From Marinomonas pollencensis (GTDB lineage: Bacteria; Pseudomonadota; Gammaproteobacteria; Pseudomonadales; Marinomonadaceae), in NCBI RefSeq assembly GCF_003387375.1, contig NZ_QUNG01000002.1:292011-356010 (forward strand): DNA of 64,000 nt, written 5' to 3'. Both the position numbers and the translations under genes were made by a program. The first letter of the stretch is position 1; each line of letters begins with the position of its first letter. Under the pieces are notes generated by a model. That model was not told the origin of the DNA, searched no databases, and was given only the letters and a program-made list of their open reading frames with translations. Below are positions 27,781 to 37,291 of the stretch, piece after piece.

Positions 27781-28823
27781 GATTGTTTCTCTTCTTTTAT
27801 ATGTTGTAACTTATTAATTAAGCTGACCGTCAGTGCATCCGGTAACACAAGTGACACAGGCAAATACCATATATTAGGGTTAGTTAAAGGCAAATCCTGA
27901 CATTTTACTGCGTCTTTTTCTGTCATAATAACGCCCCCTTCTAGCGGAATATCCCCTTCTTGGTAGGCATGATGATCGGCGAACCAAGCAACAGAATCCG
28001 GCTCTTCCAAACCCAAGCCTTTAAGCGTTTGCATAAAACGCTCTGGGTTGCCAATACCCGCCATAACATGCCACTGGCTGGTGCTTGAAAAGGCATCCGA
28101 AAAAGCCAATTTTTGCGAGCCATCAAGGGACACCAAATGCGCAGAGGATAAGTTAGCGGTTAACACGGAACGCTCCTCACCTGATGACGCTAGCGCGATT
28201 AGCGGCTTAGTCATCTGTTTTGCAATACTAACCACATAGTCCACACTGTCCAGACGCTCTTCTGGCTCGCGCAACGGCCCAACTGGCAATAAACAGCCAT
28301 TTCCAATGCCGCGCTGAGCATCCACCATGGCAATCTCAATATCACGGTTTAATGCATAGTGCTGCATGCCATCATCACAAATAATCACATCAACCGATGT
28401 CGTTGATAATAAATGTTGAATGGCGATCGCTCGCCTTGGGTAAACAACCGTTGGACACTGGGTACGACGAGCCAACATGGCAGGCTCATCACCCACTTCG
28501 CAAGCCATACTTTGTTCATCAATCAAGACGGGAGAGGTCAACTTAACCCCATGACCACGGGACACTATACCAGGCCGAAAACCGTTATTGCGTAACAGCT
28601 CACACAAAGCCACCACCATGGGGGATTTACCGGTACCACCTACACTGATGTTACCGACCACAACAACTGGTACCGGGGCTGTATAAGATAAACTTGGGTT
28701 GGCAAGAAAGGCCGCACGCTTGTTGTACACTACTTTTTTGACCAGCGGCATTAATGGCAAAAAAACCTTGGTCCAAGGACAGTTTCCATACCAAGCTTTG
28801 CTGAATAACCACTCTAGATTCAC
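27777..28823 (-). CDS. lpxK: Tetraacyldisaccharide 4'-kinase LpxK
   Basis: A 348-aa inner-membrane kinase that phosphorylates the lipid A precursor at the 4' position. A hydrophobic N-terminal segment (about 18-30) precedes the P-loop [14 protein letters not shown] (about 55-68). The catalytic-type segment [13 protein letters not shown] follows, and [11 protein letters not shown] is near the end. It starts with GTG 28823 and overlaps exbD by 4 nt. The comEC-exbB-exbD-lpxK order is like Pseudomonas; there is no msbA in this cluster. Confidence 0.93.
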   Translation of the reverse strand: MNLEWLFSKAWYGNCPWTKVFLPLMPLVKKVVYNKRAAFLANPSLSYTAPVPVVVVGNISVGGTGKSPMVVALCELLRNNGFRPGIVSRGHGVKLTSPVLIDEQSMACEVGDEPAMLARRTQCPTVVYPRRAIAIQHLLSTTSVDVIICDDGMQHYALNRDIEIAMVDAQRGIGNGCLLPVGPLREPEERLDSVDYVVSIAKQMTKPLIALASSGEERSVLTANLSSAHLVSLDGSQKLAFSDAFSSTSQWHVMAGIGNPERFMQTLKGLGLEEPDSVAWFADHHAYQEGDIPLEGGVIMTEKDAVKCQDLPLTNPNIWYLPVSLVLPDALTVSLINKLQHIKEEKQS

Positions 28824-29242
28824 TCGTCTTGCTCTCTTTGTGCGGTATGAGCAATCTTAGCAATGCCCAGTTGCGCTGCGGCGTCATAAACGTTTAACAC
28901 CATCTCATAAGGCGCCTTAGCATCGGCAGTGATAATAAGCGGTCGCTTATTATCACCTTGCGATACTTCTTGGATCCCTTTAACTAAAGTTGAGACTTTT
29001 TCGTTGACTAGGGTACGGCCATTAATAACATATTGCCCATCACTGGTAATGACAATCTCTACATCCTGATTACGATTAGCGGCGGCTTCACCGCGGGTTG
29101 CCGATGGCAGATCAATGGTTAACTCAGTGCTGTGATTAAAGGTTGTACTGACCATAAAAAAGATCAGCAATAGAAACACTACATCAATCAGTGGCGTGAG
29201 GTTTATCTGCACGTCATCAATTTTTTGACGTCGAAATTTCAC
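28820..29242 (-). CDS. exbD: ExbD/TolR family biopolymer transport protein
   Basis: A 140-aa protein with one N-terminal transmembrane helix (about 17-35) containing the conserved Asp in LTPLIDVVFLLLIFF, which conducts protons. A periplasmic domain follows. With ExbB it uses the proton gradient to drive energy transfer, but no tonB or tolA is nearby. The stop overlaps the lpxK start and the start overlaps exbB, each by 4 nt. Confidence 0.9.
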   Translation of the reverse strand: MKFRRQKIDDVQINLTPLIDVVFLLLIFFMVSTTFNHSTELTIDLPSATRGEAAANRNQDVEIVITSDGQYVINGRTLVNEKVSTLVKGIQEVSQGDNKRPLIITADAKAPYEMVLNVYDAAAQLGIAKIAHTAQREQDE

Positions 29243-29868
29243 TGCCCCACTCCCGCTTTGGTTTCTCTGTCATTATGAAGAGCATCGACCAATTTGGTTG
29301 ACTGCTGCTCCATGCTCACCACGACCTCGTCGATTTTACGACTAAAGTAACGATGAAAAATCAGTGCTGGAATGGCGACCCCTAAACCAGCAGCCGTGGT
29401 TAACAGCGCCTCTGAAATACCGCCCGCCAATAAGGCTGTATTGCCAGCCCCTTGCTCCATCAATACGGAGAAAACCTTGATCATTCCGACCACGGTTCCC
29501 AACAAACCTAACAATGGCGAAATTGCAGCAATGGTCCCTAAGCTGCTCATAAAGCGCTCTAAATCATGAATCACATGACCCGCTGCCTCTTGCATGCTTT
29601 CTTTCATGGTAGCGCGGCCATGTTTTGAATTTAAAAGCCCTGCAGCAAAAATAAAAGACAAGCCTGTGGTCGCTTGCATGGAGCGAATATAATCCAGTGA
29701 CATACGATCATCACGTAACCGTGACATCACATCCAACAAAAGGTTTTGCGGGGCAACCCGAGATTTACGCAGCACCCAAAAACGCTCAATAATGATCGCA
29801 AGGGTTAGAATTGAACAGGCCAATAAAGGCCACATAAAAAAACCGCCAGTCTGGATAAAGGTTAACAC
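29239..29868 (-). CDS. exbB: MotA/TolQ/ExbB family proton channel protein
   Basis: A 209-aa membrane protein with three predicted helices (about 8-28, 105-135 and 145-175). The conserved motif region SPLLGLLGTVVGMIKVF and the glycine-rich TTAAGLGVAIPAL helix are typical of the family. It partners with the adjacent ExbD. The location between comEC and lpxK suggests a role in the envelope; the TonB-type partner is not in this window. Confidence 0.92.
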   Translation of the reverse strand: MLTFIQTGGFFMWPLLACSILTLAIIIERFWVLRKSRVAPQNLLLDVMSRLRDDRMSLDYIRSMQATTGLSFIFAAGLLNSKHGRATMKESMQEAAGHVIHDLERFMSSLGTIAAISPLLGLLGTVVGMIKVFSVLMEQGAGNTALLAGGISEALLTTAAGLGVAIPALIFHRYFSRKIDEVVVSMEQQSTKLVDALHNDRETKAGVGQ

Positions 29869-29893
29869 TGCGAGCTCCCATATAAATTTGAGG

Positions 29894-31804
29894 TTAATTT
29901 AACATAAACTCTAACTTTTCAACACGCCTGCAAGTGTCAGATTTAAAGAGAAAAATTGAAAACGAACAGGCCAAATGACGCACTTCCACCACACCATTCT
30001 CACGCCTAAATAGCAAGGCTTCGCCAGGCTCAATAGAGAGCCAGTTAATTTTCAACCCCGCCAACCTAGCCTGCAATGCTAAAGACGGAATTTTATTCAT
30101 CACTATCCAGTCAATTTCACCGCTTAATAACACCCTAGGGGTTAACTCCTTAGTGTTTGACGTTAGCAAAAGCGCTAAAGAATTCCACTGACTTTGCTCA
30201 TTAAATAAAACCAACAAACGCTTTGATACATCCTCTCGGGACCAACGACTGGTAAATTGGATCTGCGCGGCTCGCTCAAAAGCAAGCTCTCCACCTTTAT
30301 TCACTACCTGATACTCAACTTGCGATACCTTTTCTCTGGGCACCAATAACACCCCCCAGATCAGCAGAAAACACAACCAACCACGTCTTAAAGGCCACTG
30401 CCAAATCCAAAACACCACCAAAAATAACAGCAACCCCTTAGCAATGGGATGCAGAAAACGGTCAAAGCTCAGCATGGGTAAGCCAAAGGCAGCGGCCTCC
30501 AGAGCCCTGATCACCCACTGTAACCCCATATCCAACAGCCAATACAAATAATCCGTTTGTAAGACAAACCCTTCCAAGCTGGCTAACGCGGCCATCGGAA
30601 ACCACACAAACGCAGCCAGAGGCACCATAAATAGGTTAAGCGGAATCGAAATAATCGATACCGCTGCCTGCCACCCCCAAATAAGCACCATTGAGGCCGT
30701 TGATAGCATCAATTGAAGTAAAAATACCCTTATCCATCGGCCACTAGATTGAGTAAACGCAATCAACAAGCACACCAAACTAAATGACAACCATAAGCCA
30801 GGCTGCAATACCGCCCGCGGGTCAAGCAGCAACATACCCCACAAGGCAAAAGTCACCACTTTATAAGGCGAAACTTGAAGCATCAGAACTCTTGATAGTA
30901 AATACAGGCTCAACATAATGGATGCTCGCACTACCGGAGCACCCCAATCTGTTAGGTAGGCATAAAACAACAACATAGGCATAATGATTAACGCATCAAA
31001 CTGCCAACAATTAAGCCCGGACAACACCCAACTTTGCGCAGAAAAACGCCAGCAAAGACGACTAAAAATCCGGCCAAAAACAAACACAAAGCCAGTATGA
31101 AGCCCAGACACCACAAATAAATGCGCCAAACCTAATGCGCGCACCATCCACTTGTCACGCTCATCCCAACCATCATCATTACCAAGCAATAAGGCGCGCG
31201 TAAAACGCCAACTTTCATACCGACTAAAGACAGCATCAAGTTGTTCATTAATAAATCGCCTTAACGGGATAGCCATGTCTTGCGCCGGTATAAGTGGTTT
31301 ATCTAGTCTCACTAAATTCCTATCGACCTGTCCTTCAAGCAAAGCGGGGATCCGTTCACGGTAGAGCTTTTTTTCAAGCCAACTGCCTGCTTTATTGGCC
31401 ACAGTAACCTTCGTTATCCCGACCTCAACGCTGTTTTTCGGCGCCAGCGCAACAGAATCAAATCTCACTTTTTCGAAGTAATGGGATTCACCATCGGAGC
31501 CAGACAAGGTTAACGCAACGCTTTCACCCTTTAGCAATAGCAGCGGCTGCTCGCCTTTGTTGTATAAAGCCTGTGTGGGTTGATCAAAAAATAGTGTTTT
31601 TGTGTTTAATAAAGAAAACTTAGGCTTTGCCACATTTTCACTTAACTGCCAGCTAATCAGGGAAAGAAAGGTCAAAAACAGCAGCCAGAATCGATGAGTG
31701 CCGATTAAATAGAGACACACCAGAATGATATGAGTAGAATACAGCCACTGATATTCGCTTGGCACCAAAATGGCGCCAATCAAGATTAAAACACTTAGTA
31801 ACAT
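29894..31804 (-). CDS. comEC: ComEC/Rec2 DNA-uptake channel, lacking metallo-beta-lactamase domain
   Basis: A 636-aa protein with the DUF4131 N-terminal region and the Competence membrane domain. LAHLFVVSGLHTG and APVVRASIMLSLYLLSRVL are characteristic. ComEC transports single-stranded DNA across the inner membrane in natural transformation. The usual C-terminal metallo-beta-lactamase domain, with its HxHxDH signature, is absent. The last ~150 residues contain no such motif, and the chain is shorter than the usual ~750-800 aa. ATG 31804 has a strong GGAGG 5 nt upstream. Whether it still imports DNA is open. Confidence 0.85.
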   Translation of the reverse strand: MLLSVLILIGAILVPSEYQWLYSTHIILVCLYLIGTHRFWLLFLTFLSLISWQLSENVAKPKFSLLNTKTLFFDQPTQALYNKGEQPLLLLKGESVALTLSGSDGESHYFEKVRFDSVALAPKNSVEVGITKVTVANKAGSWLEKKLYRERIPALLEGQVDRNLVRLDKPLIPAQDMAIPLRRFINEQLDAVFSRYESWRFTRALLLGNDDGWDERDKWMVRALGLAHLFVVSGLHTGFVFVFGRIFSRLCWRFSAQSWVLSGLNCWQFDALIIMPMLLFYAYLTDWGAPVVRASIMLSLYLLSRVLMLQVSPYKVVTFALWGMLLLDPRAVLQPGLWLSFSLVCLLIAFTQSSGRWIRVFLLQLMLSTASMVLIWGWQAAVSIISIPLNLFMVPLAAFVWFPMAALASLEGFVLQTDYLYWLLDMGLQWVIRALEAAAFGLPMLSFDRFLHPIAKGLLLFLVVFWIWQWPLRRGWLCFLLIWGVLLVPREKVSQVEYQVVNKGGELAFERAAQIQFTSRWSREDVSKRLLVLFNEQSQWNSLALLLTSNTKELTPRVLLSGEIDWIVMNKIPSLALQARLAGLKINWLSIEPGEALLFRRENGVVEVRHLACSFSIFLFKSDTCRRVEKLEFMLN

Positions 31805-31848
31805 AAGACCTCCATGTCTTAAATTGCTAACCTAACTTATACCTGCTT

Positions 31849-32361
31849 ATGCCGAAGCGTTATTTAAAGAAGTACATTCCAAATCCAGAAAAGCTAAAAG
31901 AAAACAAAGCCTTAAGTTTACTAGGTAAGCAGATATATGAAGCGGACTTATGGCATTTAAATCGACGGTCTGTCGCTAGAGCTTTTTTTAATGGGCTATT
32001 TTGGGCCTTTATTCCTATGCCGTTTCAAATGGTGGCATCGGCCCTGCTTGCCATCCCGTTACGCGCCAACATTCCACTTTCCATCGCGCTGGTATGGATC
32101 ACAAACCCGCTAACCATGCCCTTTGTGTTTTATTTCAATTACAAGGTTGGCAGCTTGATAATAGGCGCCGACAAGGACAAAGATTTTCATTTGTCCGTCG
32201 AATGGATCTGGGCAAAACTGGAACACATCTGGGTTCCCTTATATTTAGGCTCTATTACTTCTGGACTTGTATTTGGCGCACTCGCCTACCTCACCATCTT
32301 ATTAGTATGGCGGATTCATGTAATAAAGCGCTGGAAAGAACGAAAAAACCGCAGAATTTAG
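31849..32361 (+). CDS. DUF2062 membrane protein
   Basis: A 170-aa protein with three hydrophobic segments and the DUF2062 pattern: RSVARAFFNGLFWAFIPMPFQM, then ALVWITNPLTMPFVFYFNYKVG. The family is widespread near comEC and lolCDE in gammaproteobacteria; its function is unknown. It is divergent from comEC across 44 bp, so their promoters overlap. It ends at a strong terminator. Confidence 0.88.
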   Translation: MPKRYLKKYIPNPEKLKENKALSLLGKQIYEADLWHLNRRSVARAFFNGLFWAFIPMPFQMVASALLAIPLRANIPLSIALVWITNPLTMPFVFYFNYKVGSLIIGADKDKDFHLSVEWIWAKLEHIWVPLYLGSITSGLVFGALAYLTILLVWRIHVIKRWKERKNRRI

Positions 32362-32386
32362 CTTATCACGCTAAAAAACAAATCAA

Positions 32387-32413
32387 AAAAAGCACTCAAC
32401 TGAGTGCTTTTTT
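32387..32413. terminator. Bidirectional terminator, DUF2062/lolD
   Basis: AAAAAGCACTCA pairs with TGAGTGCTTTTT around AC, between convergent genes. Confidence 0.92.
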
Positions 32414-32441
32414 ACGCCTAGATGACCGCTAAGCTACACGC

Positions 32442-33131
32442 TTAGTTATCAATGGCTACCAGATCACCTTGCGATAAACGGTACGCGGAGTCCATCCAAC
32501 CAAGCATCTTCTCATCATGGGTAACGATTAAGAAGGCCATATTATGGGAAACTTTCAGCTCATTGATAAGCGCCTGGATATCCTGAGAGGTTGCCTCATC
32601 TAGATTTCCCGTTGGCTCATCCATCAACACGCAGGCTGGTTTATTTGCTAAAGCTCGCGCAATTGCCACCCGTTGTCGCTCGCCTCCTGATAACTGAGAA
32701 GGCTTGTGATTAAGACGCTCACCAAGACCCACTTGCACCAAAAGTTGCTCACCTAGCTTTTTCGCTTGCGACTTTGATACGCCGGCGATCCACATCGGCA
32801 TCATCACGTTTTCTAACGCTGAAAATTCGGGCAATAAGTGATGAAATTGATACACAAAGCCCATCTCTTTATTACGCATTTTTGCGCGCTTAGCGTCTTT
32901 AATGCTCGACCAAGATACCCCAGCCAAAGTGACTGTGCCACTGCTGGCTAGATCTAATCCTGCGAGCAAATTCAACAAGGTCGTCTTACCTGAGCCTGAT
33001 GCCCCAACGATGGCGCACGCCTCACCTTTGTGAAGGCTAAAATCGATAGAACGAAACACATCAATGGTTTGTTTGCCATCTAAGTACTGCTTAGATAAGG
33101 CCTGACATTCTAATACCACATCCTTATTCAT
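32442..33131 (-). CDS. lolD: Lipoprotein-releasing ABC transporter ATPase LolD
   Basis: A 229-aa ABC ATPase that powers release of outer-membrane lipoproteins from the inner membrane to LolA. Walker [10 protein letters not shown], signature [15 protein letters not shown] and Walker [12 protein letters not shown] are all present. It overlaps the upstream LolC/E-type gene by 8 nt, so both are coupled. Only one permease gene is adjacent, suggesting a LolF2-D2 complex rather than LolCDE. Confidence 0.93.
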   Translation of the reverse strand: MNKDVVLECQALSKQYLDGKQTIDVFRSIDFSLHKGEACAIVGASGSGKTTLLNLLAGLDLASSGTVTLAGVSWSSIKDAKRAKMRNKEMGFVYQFHHLLPEFSALENVMMPMWIAGVSKSQAKKLGEQLLVQVGLGERLNHKPSQLSGGERQRVAIARALANKPACVLMDEPTGNLDEATSQDIQALINELKVSHNMAFLIVTHDEKMLGWMDSAYRLSQGDLVAIDN

Positions 33132-34368
33132 AACGAAGCGCCTCTGCCGGTTCTACTTTCGATGCACGCCACGCTGGGTAAATGGTAGCCGCAACCGTCA
33201 TTATAAAGGCGCTGCTAACAATCATCTTCACATCTGACCATTCTAGCTCTGAAGGCAAATAATTAATAAAGTACACATCTGAACTTAAAAATTGAACACT
33301 CAGTACGTGCTGCAGCCAGCTGACAATACTGCTTACATTCAACGCCAGAGTGATACCCAACGCCAAACCAATCAAGGTCCCTAATAAACCAATAAACATA
33401 CCCTGAACAATAAACACAGCCATGACCTGCCGTGACGTTAAGCCCATGGTGCGCAAGATCGCAATGTCATTGCGCTTATCCGTTACTACCATCACCAAGG
33501 TTGAAACAATATTAAAAGCCGCCACCGCGACAATCAGTAGAAGCAGCAAACCAATCATGGTCTTTTCCATTTTTATGGCATGAAAAAGATTGCCATGAGT
33601 ACGGGTCCAATCACTGACTTTATTTAACCCAGGAATAGCACGCGCGATATCCCAGATTTCAGTTGGCGCAACGAATAAATCATCAAAGCTAATGCGTAAG
33701 GCTTCCACATCATCTTTATTGTATCTTTTTAATTTTGCAGCATCTTGTACATTGATATAAGCAAGACTACTGTCTAATTCTGCCCCTACCTCAAACACGC
33801 CCACTAGGGTGAAACGTTTTAACACAGGACTAACGCCAACAATGGAAACACTGGCTTGAGGCAAAATTGCGGTCACCTTATCCCCTATTTTCACTGCCAA
33901 CATTTTGGCCAGTTGAGAGCCTAACACTATGCCAAATGGCGTTTGGTTCAAGGCATCCAATGAGCCTGACACCATATGATCATCAATGATGGAAACTTTT
34001 TTCTCCATCTCTGGATTAATGCCATTTAGCAGTGCACCGTGTACACTGGCGCCAGACTGGAACATCACCTGCGCTTGAGTATGAGGCGCAACCCCAACCA
34101 CATGAGGCATTTTTTCAATACTTTGCATGTCTTTCCGCCAGTCCTTTAATACAGGATCACCCCATAAAGTGGCGTGCGGAACCATACCTAAAATACGCTG
34201 CTGCAACTCTCGGTCAAAACCATTCATAACGGATAACACGGTTATTAGAACAGCCACACCGAGAGCCAAACCGGCTATGGAAGAGAAACTAATGAAGGAA
34301 ATAAAATGGTTTGAGCGCTTAGCTCTGGCGTAACGCAAACCGATACGGATAGGAAGAAAATTAATCAA
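33124..34368 (-). CDS. LolC/LolE-type lipoprotein transporter permease (LolF-like)
   Basis: A 414-aa permease with one N-terminal helix, a large periplasmic loop and three C-terminal helices. It matches LolC/E (IGLRYARAKR, LGVAVLITVLSVMNGFDRELQQRIL, and later DIAILRTMGLTSRQVMAVFI). The upstream frame opens at 34434 but crosses the purC terminator. TTG 34368, with AAGGG 7 nt upstream and LINFLPIRIGLRYARA following, is the best start. No second permease flanks lolD (purC lies upstream), so this may be a LolF-type homodimer; a distant paralogue cannot be excluded. Confidence 0.85.
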   Translation of the reverse strand: MINFLPIRIGLRYARAKRSNHFISFISFSSIAGLALGVAVLITVLSVMNGFDRELQQRILGMVPHATLWGDPVLKDWRKDMQSIEKMPHVVGVAPHTQAQVMFQSGASVHGALLNGINPEMEKKVSIIDDHMVSGSLDALNQTPFGIVLGSQLAKMLAVKIGDKVTAILPQASVSIVGVSPVLKRFTLVGVFEVGAELDSSLAYINVQDAAKLKRYNKDDVEALRISFDDLFVAPTEIWDIARAIPGLNKVSDWTRTHGNLFHAIKMEKTMIGLLLLLIVAVAAFNIVSTLVMVVTDKRNDIAILRTMGLTSRQVMAVFIVQGMFIGLLGTLIGLALGITLALNVSSIVSWLQHVLSVQFLSSDVYFINYLPSELEWSDVKMIVSSAFIMTVAATIYPAWRASKVEPAEALRYE

Positions 34369-34386
34369 AAGTGAACCCTTATTCGC

Positions 34387-34417
34387 AAAAAATGAAGGGG
34401 CACAATAGAGCCCCTTC
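34387..34417 (-). terminator. purC terminator just before lolF
   Basis: On the minus strand GAAGGGGC pairs with GCCCCTTC, followed by ATTTTTTG. Its T-run ends only about 18 nt from the TTG start of the LolF-like gene. Confidence 0.85.
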
Positions 34418-34440
34418 ATTGACAATGGCGTCACCCAGTA

Positions 34441-35157
34441 TTAAGCGTCGAAATCGATACCGATACGACGACCTACATCCTCGTAAGCCTCAATAACACC
34501 ACCTAAACCCTGACGGAAGCGATCTTTGTCTAGTTTTTCGTTGGTTTCAGCGTCCCATAGACGGCAGCCATCAGGAGAGAATTCGTCGCCTAAAACGACT
34601 TCACCCTTAAACAAACCAAACTCAAGTTTGTAATCAACCAAAGTCATGCCACCTTCAGCAAACAGCGCTTTAAGCACATCGTTCACCTTATATGTAAGCT
34701 CTTTGGCTTTAGCAAGATCTTCTGCTTTAGCCCAACCAAATGATTCAACATGTGCTTCGTTGATCATAGGATCGCCTAATGCGTCGTTCTTAAGAAACAG
34801 TTCAAAAGTTGGTGGGTTAAGTACCAGACCCTCTTCGACACCTAGACGACGGCAAAGGCTGCCGGCGGCAACATTACGAACAACACATTCAATTGGCATC
34901 ATATCCAAGCATTTAACAAGACACTCGGTATCGCTCAATAGCTTTTCAAAATGCGTCGGAATACCCGCTTCTTGTAGTTTGCTCATAATGAAGGCGTTGA
35001 ACTTGTTGTTCACCATGCCTTTACGATCTAACTGTTCGACTTTTTTTCCATCAAATGCCGATGTGTCATCACGAAACACTAGAACCATTTTGTCAGGATC
35101 ATCTGTCTTAAATACAGATTTTGCCTTACCTGCATATAGCTCTTGTCGTTTTTCCAT
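34441..35157 (-). CDS. purC: SAICAR synthetase PurC
   Basis: A 238-aa phosphoribosylaminoimidazole-succinocarboxamide synthase for step 7 of purine synthesis (ATP-dependent ligation of aspartate to CAIR). The N-terminus has YAGKAKSVF and [15 protein letters not shown], and the ATP-binding [11 protein letters not shown] plus [15 protein letters not shown] are visible. Length equals E. coli (237 aa). It lies downstream of bamC with a 36-bp gap, as in the usual dapA-bamC-purC order, and is followed by its own terminator. Confidence 0.96.
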   Translation of the reverse strand: MEKRQELYAGKAKSVFKTDDPDKMVLVFRDDTSAFDGKKVEQLDRKGMVNNKFNAFIMSKLQEAGIPTHFEKLLSDTECLVKCLDMMPIECVVRNVAAGSLCRRLGVEEGLVLNPPTFELFLKNDALGDPMINEAHVESFGWAKAEDLAKAKELTYKVNDVLKALFAEGGMTLVDYKLEFGLFKGEVVLGDEFSPDGCRLWDAETNEKLDKDRFRQGLGGVIEAYEDVGRRIGIDFDA

Positions 35158-35193
35158 TGGAGAATCTCCGGTTTTTGCTGTGAGGGTTAAACT

Positions 35194-36219
35194 TTATTTT
35201 ACAAAACGCTGCGCTAAAAGAAACGAGGTTATTTTAGGTGTTGGCGAGGACGTCACATCAATCACCAAGAAATCACCTGCTTTTTGATGAATAATAGAAT
35301 AGTGATATTCACTTTCATCCCACGCAGCGCTCTGTTCTGGCGTTGGGTTTGGGGCAACCGCGTCCATTTTGCCTGCTACTAAAGGCATCACCGTAAGGGT
35401 GTTTTCTTTACCAGCTACAGGGGCTAAGCTCGCCGCCTTCAATTGCTTTGACAATGCATTCTGCACGCTTTGCGTTGGGTCTAAATGAATCGCCAATACA
35501 CCACGATGATCGATCCAAACATGAAACGGTGCTTTACCGCCTTGTTCAGACAAATACACTGTTTTCTTATTAAGTTGTCTCGCCATGTCACCCCACAAAC
35601 GCAATGTGTCGGCATACATGTCGTTACGAGTGGTTGGACTCAACCAATCTGTCGTCGCTTCTCCACGGTCTTCTACTCGATATTGAACGCCAACCAGCGT
35701 TCCTTGTTCAGACTTGGTAAAAGAAAAGGAGAACACAATTTGCTCTGGGAACTCACGTGATACATGATTCCAAACCGAAGCCCACCACCCTTGTTTTACA
35801 AACTGAAAAGGCACACTAACGATCTGAGTATCTGTATCGCTGGCAATCGATTCCCCATCGCCATGCAAGGCCATCAGAAAATCTTTTACCATTTTCTTGG
35901 ATTCAGTGAGAGTCGCTGGCACATCCAAGACCACTCGATTGGCTTCCATCCGGACATCAACTTTTGCCATCGGGTAAAAAACAAACGAAGCTCTGGGTAC
36001 CGTAAATTTAGAATTTGGTGCCACATTAGCGATGTCATTTTCATGGGGAATCACTAAATCGTCACGAATTCGCAGCGAACCTTCTGGTGCTTGCAATACC
36101 ACGCTGTTTACTTTGTCATGACGATAGTCATCCGAGTTATCCTTGAGCACAGTGCTACAACCAGACAACACAGAAAATAATGCACCGATACCCACTAACT
36201 TGATCGTTGTTTTATTCAT
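35194..36219 (-). CDS. bamC: Outer membrane assembly lipoprotein BamC
   Basis: A 341-aa lipoprotein of the BAM outer-membrane-protein assembly complex. The signal peptide ends with lipobox LSGCS (Cys about 21). An unstructured N-terminal stretch precedes the two helix-grip domains of NlpB/BamC. It overlaps dapA by 4 nt and precedes purC; the dapA-bamC linkage is conserved in gammaproteobacteria. Sequence identity looks modest, as usual for BamC. Confidence 0.85.
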   Translation of the reverse strand: MNKTTIKLVGIGALFSVLSGCSTVLKDNSDDYRHDKVNSVVLQAPEGSLRIRDDLVIPHENDIANVAPNSKFTVPRASFVFYPMAKVDVRMEANRVVLDVPATLTESKKMVKDFLMALHGDGESIASDTDTQIVSVPFQFVKQGWWASVWNHVSREFPEQIVFSFSFTKSEQGTLVGVQYRVEDRGEATTDWLSPTTRNDMYADTLRLWGDMARQLNKKTVYLSEQGGKAPFHVWIDHRGVLAIHLDPTQSVQNALSKQLKAASLAPVAGKENTLTVMPLVAGKMDAVAPNPTPEQSAAWDESEYHYSIIHQKAGDFLVIDVTSSPTPKITSFLLAQRFVK

Positions 36220-37097
36220 AAAGAAAGGATTCCTGCTTGCACCATTGCTTGTTTCACTGCTTCATGATGCGCTTCTGATAACACGGTCAATGGTAGACGT
36301 ATGCTGTTCTCACATAAGCCAAGCTGAGCACATGCCCATTTAACTGGGATAGGATTAGATTCAACAAACAAATTCATATGCAGCGGGGCAATACTTTGAT
36401 CTGTTGCATAAGCGGCTTCTGCATCGCCAGCTAAGGCAAATTCTGCTGCTTGTGAAACCGCTTTAGGCGCTACGTTTGCCGTCACTGAAATGTTTCCCTT
36501 AGCACCTAATAACATAAGCGCCACTGCTGTTGGGTCATCACCTGAATAAACGGCAAAACCTTCTGGCAAGGATTGTATCAGCGCTTCACCACGCTCTATA
36601 TTGCCAGTAGCATCTTTGATACCCACAATATTATTCACCGATGCCAAACGCACTACCGTTTCATTTTGCATATCACAGGCAGTACGGCCGGGGACATTAT
36701 AAAGAATTTGTGGGATATCTACCGCTTCAGCGATCGCTTTGAAATGCTGGTATAAGCCTTCTTGCGTCGGCTTGTTGTAATAAGGTGTGACCAATAAACA
36801 AGCATCTGCCCCTGCGTCTTTTGCCGCCTGAGTAAGGTCGATTGCTTCATGGGTAGCATTCGCCCCAGTTCCTGCAATAACCGGCACTCGACCATTCACA
36901 GTTTTAATAACCTGGCGGATGACATTGGAGTGTTCTTCAGGCGTTAATGTAGAAGACTCACCGGTTGTACCCACCGCAACAATACCGTGGGTCCCTTGTG
37001 AAATGTGAAACTCTACAAGATCATCTAACTTCTTTGAGTCCACCGCTCCATTCGTTGTCATAGGGGTAATGAGAGCGACTAAACTACCTGTGATCAT
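36216..37097 (-). CDS. dapA: 4-hydroxy-tetrahydrodipicolinate synthase
   Basis: A 293-aa TIM-barrel aldolase that condenses pyruvate with aspartate semialdehyde in the lysine/diaminopimelate pathway, supplying peptidoglycan. GTTGESSTL, the YNVPGRTACDM segment (with catalytic Tyr) and the Schiff-base lysine in VGIKDATGNI are present. It is the first gene of the dapA-bamC-purC unit and is divergent from bcp. Confidence 0.97.
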   Translation of the reverse strand: MITGSLVALITPMTTNGAVDSKKLDDLVEFHISQGTHGIVAVGTTGESSTLTPEEHSNVIRQVIKTVNGRVPVIAGTGANATHEAIDLTQAAKDAGADACLLVTPYYNKPTQEGLYQHFKAIAEAVDIPQILYNVPGRTACDMQNETVVRLASVNNIVGIKDATGNIERGEALIQSLPEGFAVYSGDDPTAVALMLLGAKGNISVTANVAPKAVSQAAEFALAGDAEAAYATDQSIAPLHMNLFVESNPIPVKWACAQLGLCENSIRLPLTVLSEAHHEAVKQAMVQAGILSL

Positions 37098-37291
37098 TTC
37101 GAGCCTCCAATAAAATAATAAGCGAGCATATAGTACCGTTCGGACTCCCGTTTAACAATATTGCAGAGCTGTAAAGCGCGAGTAAATTACAAGGAAGCCT
37201 TGTTTCCAGAGGATTTTTTTCAAATGTCTTGGTAAGCTTATAATATTGAAGCTTTTTTATGACCAAACATTGCAATATCGGAGAGTAAATC

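Noticed and set aside
34369..34434. N-terminal extension of the LolF-like gene
   Set aside because: The extension runs through the purC terminator hairpin and does not match LolC/LolE N-termini.
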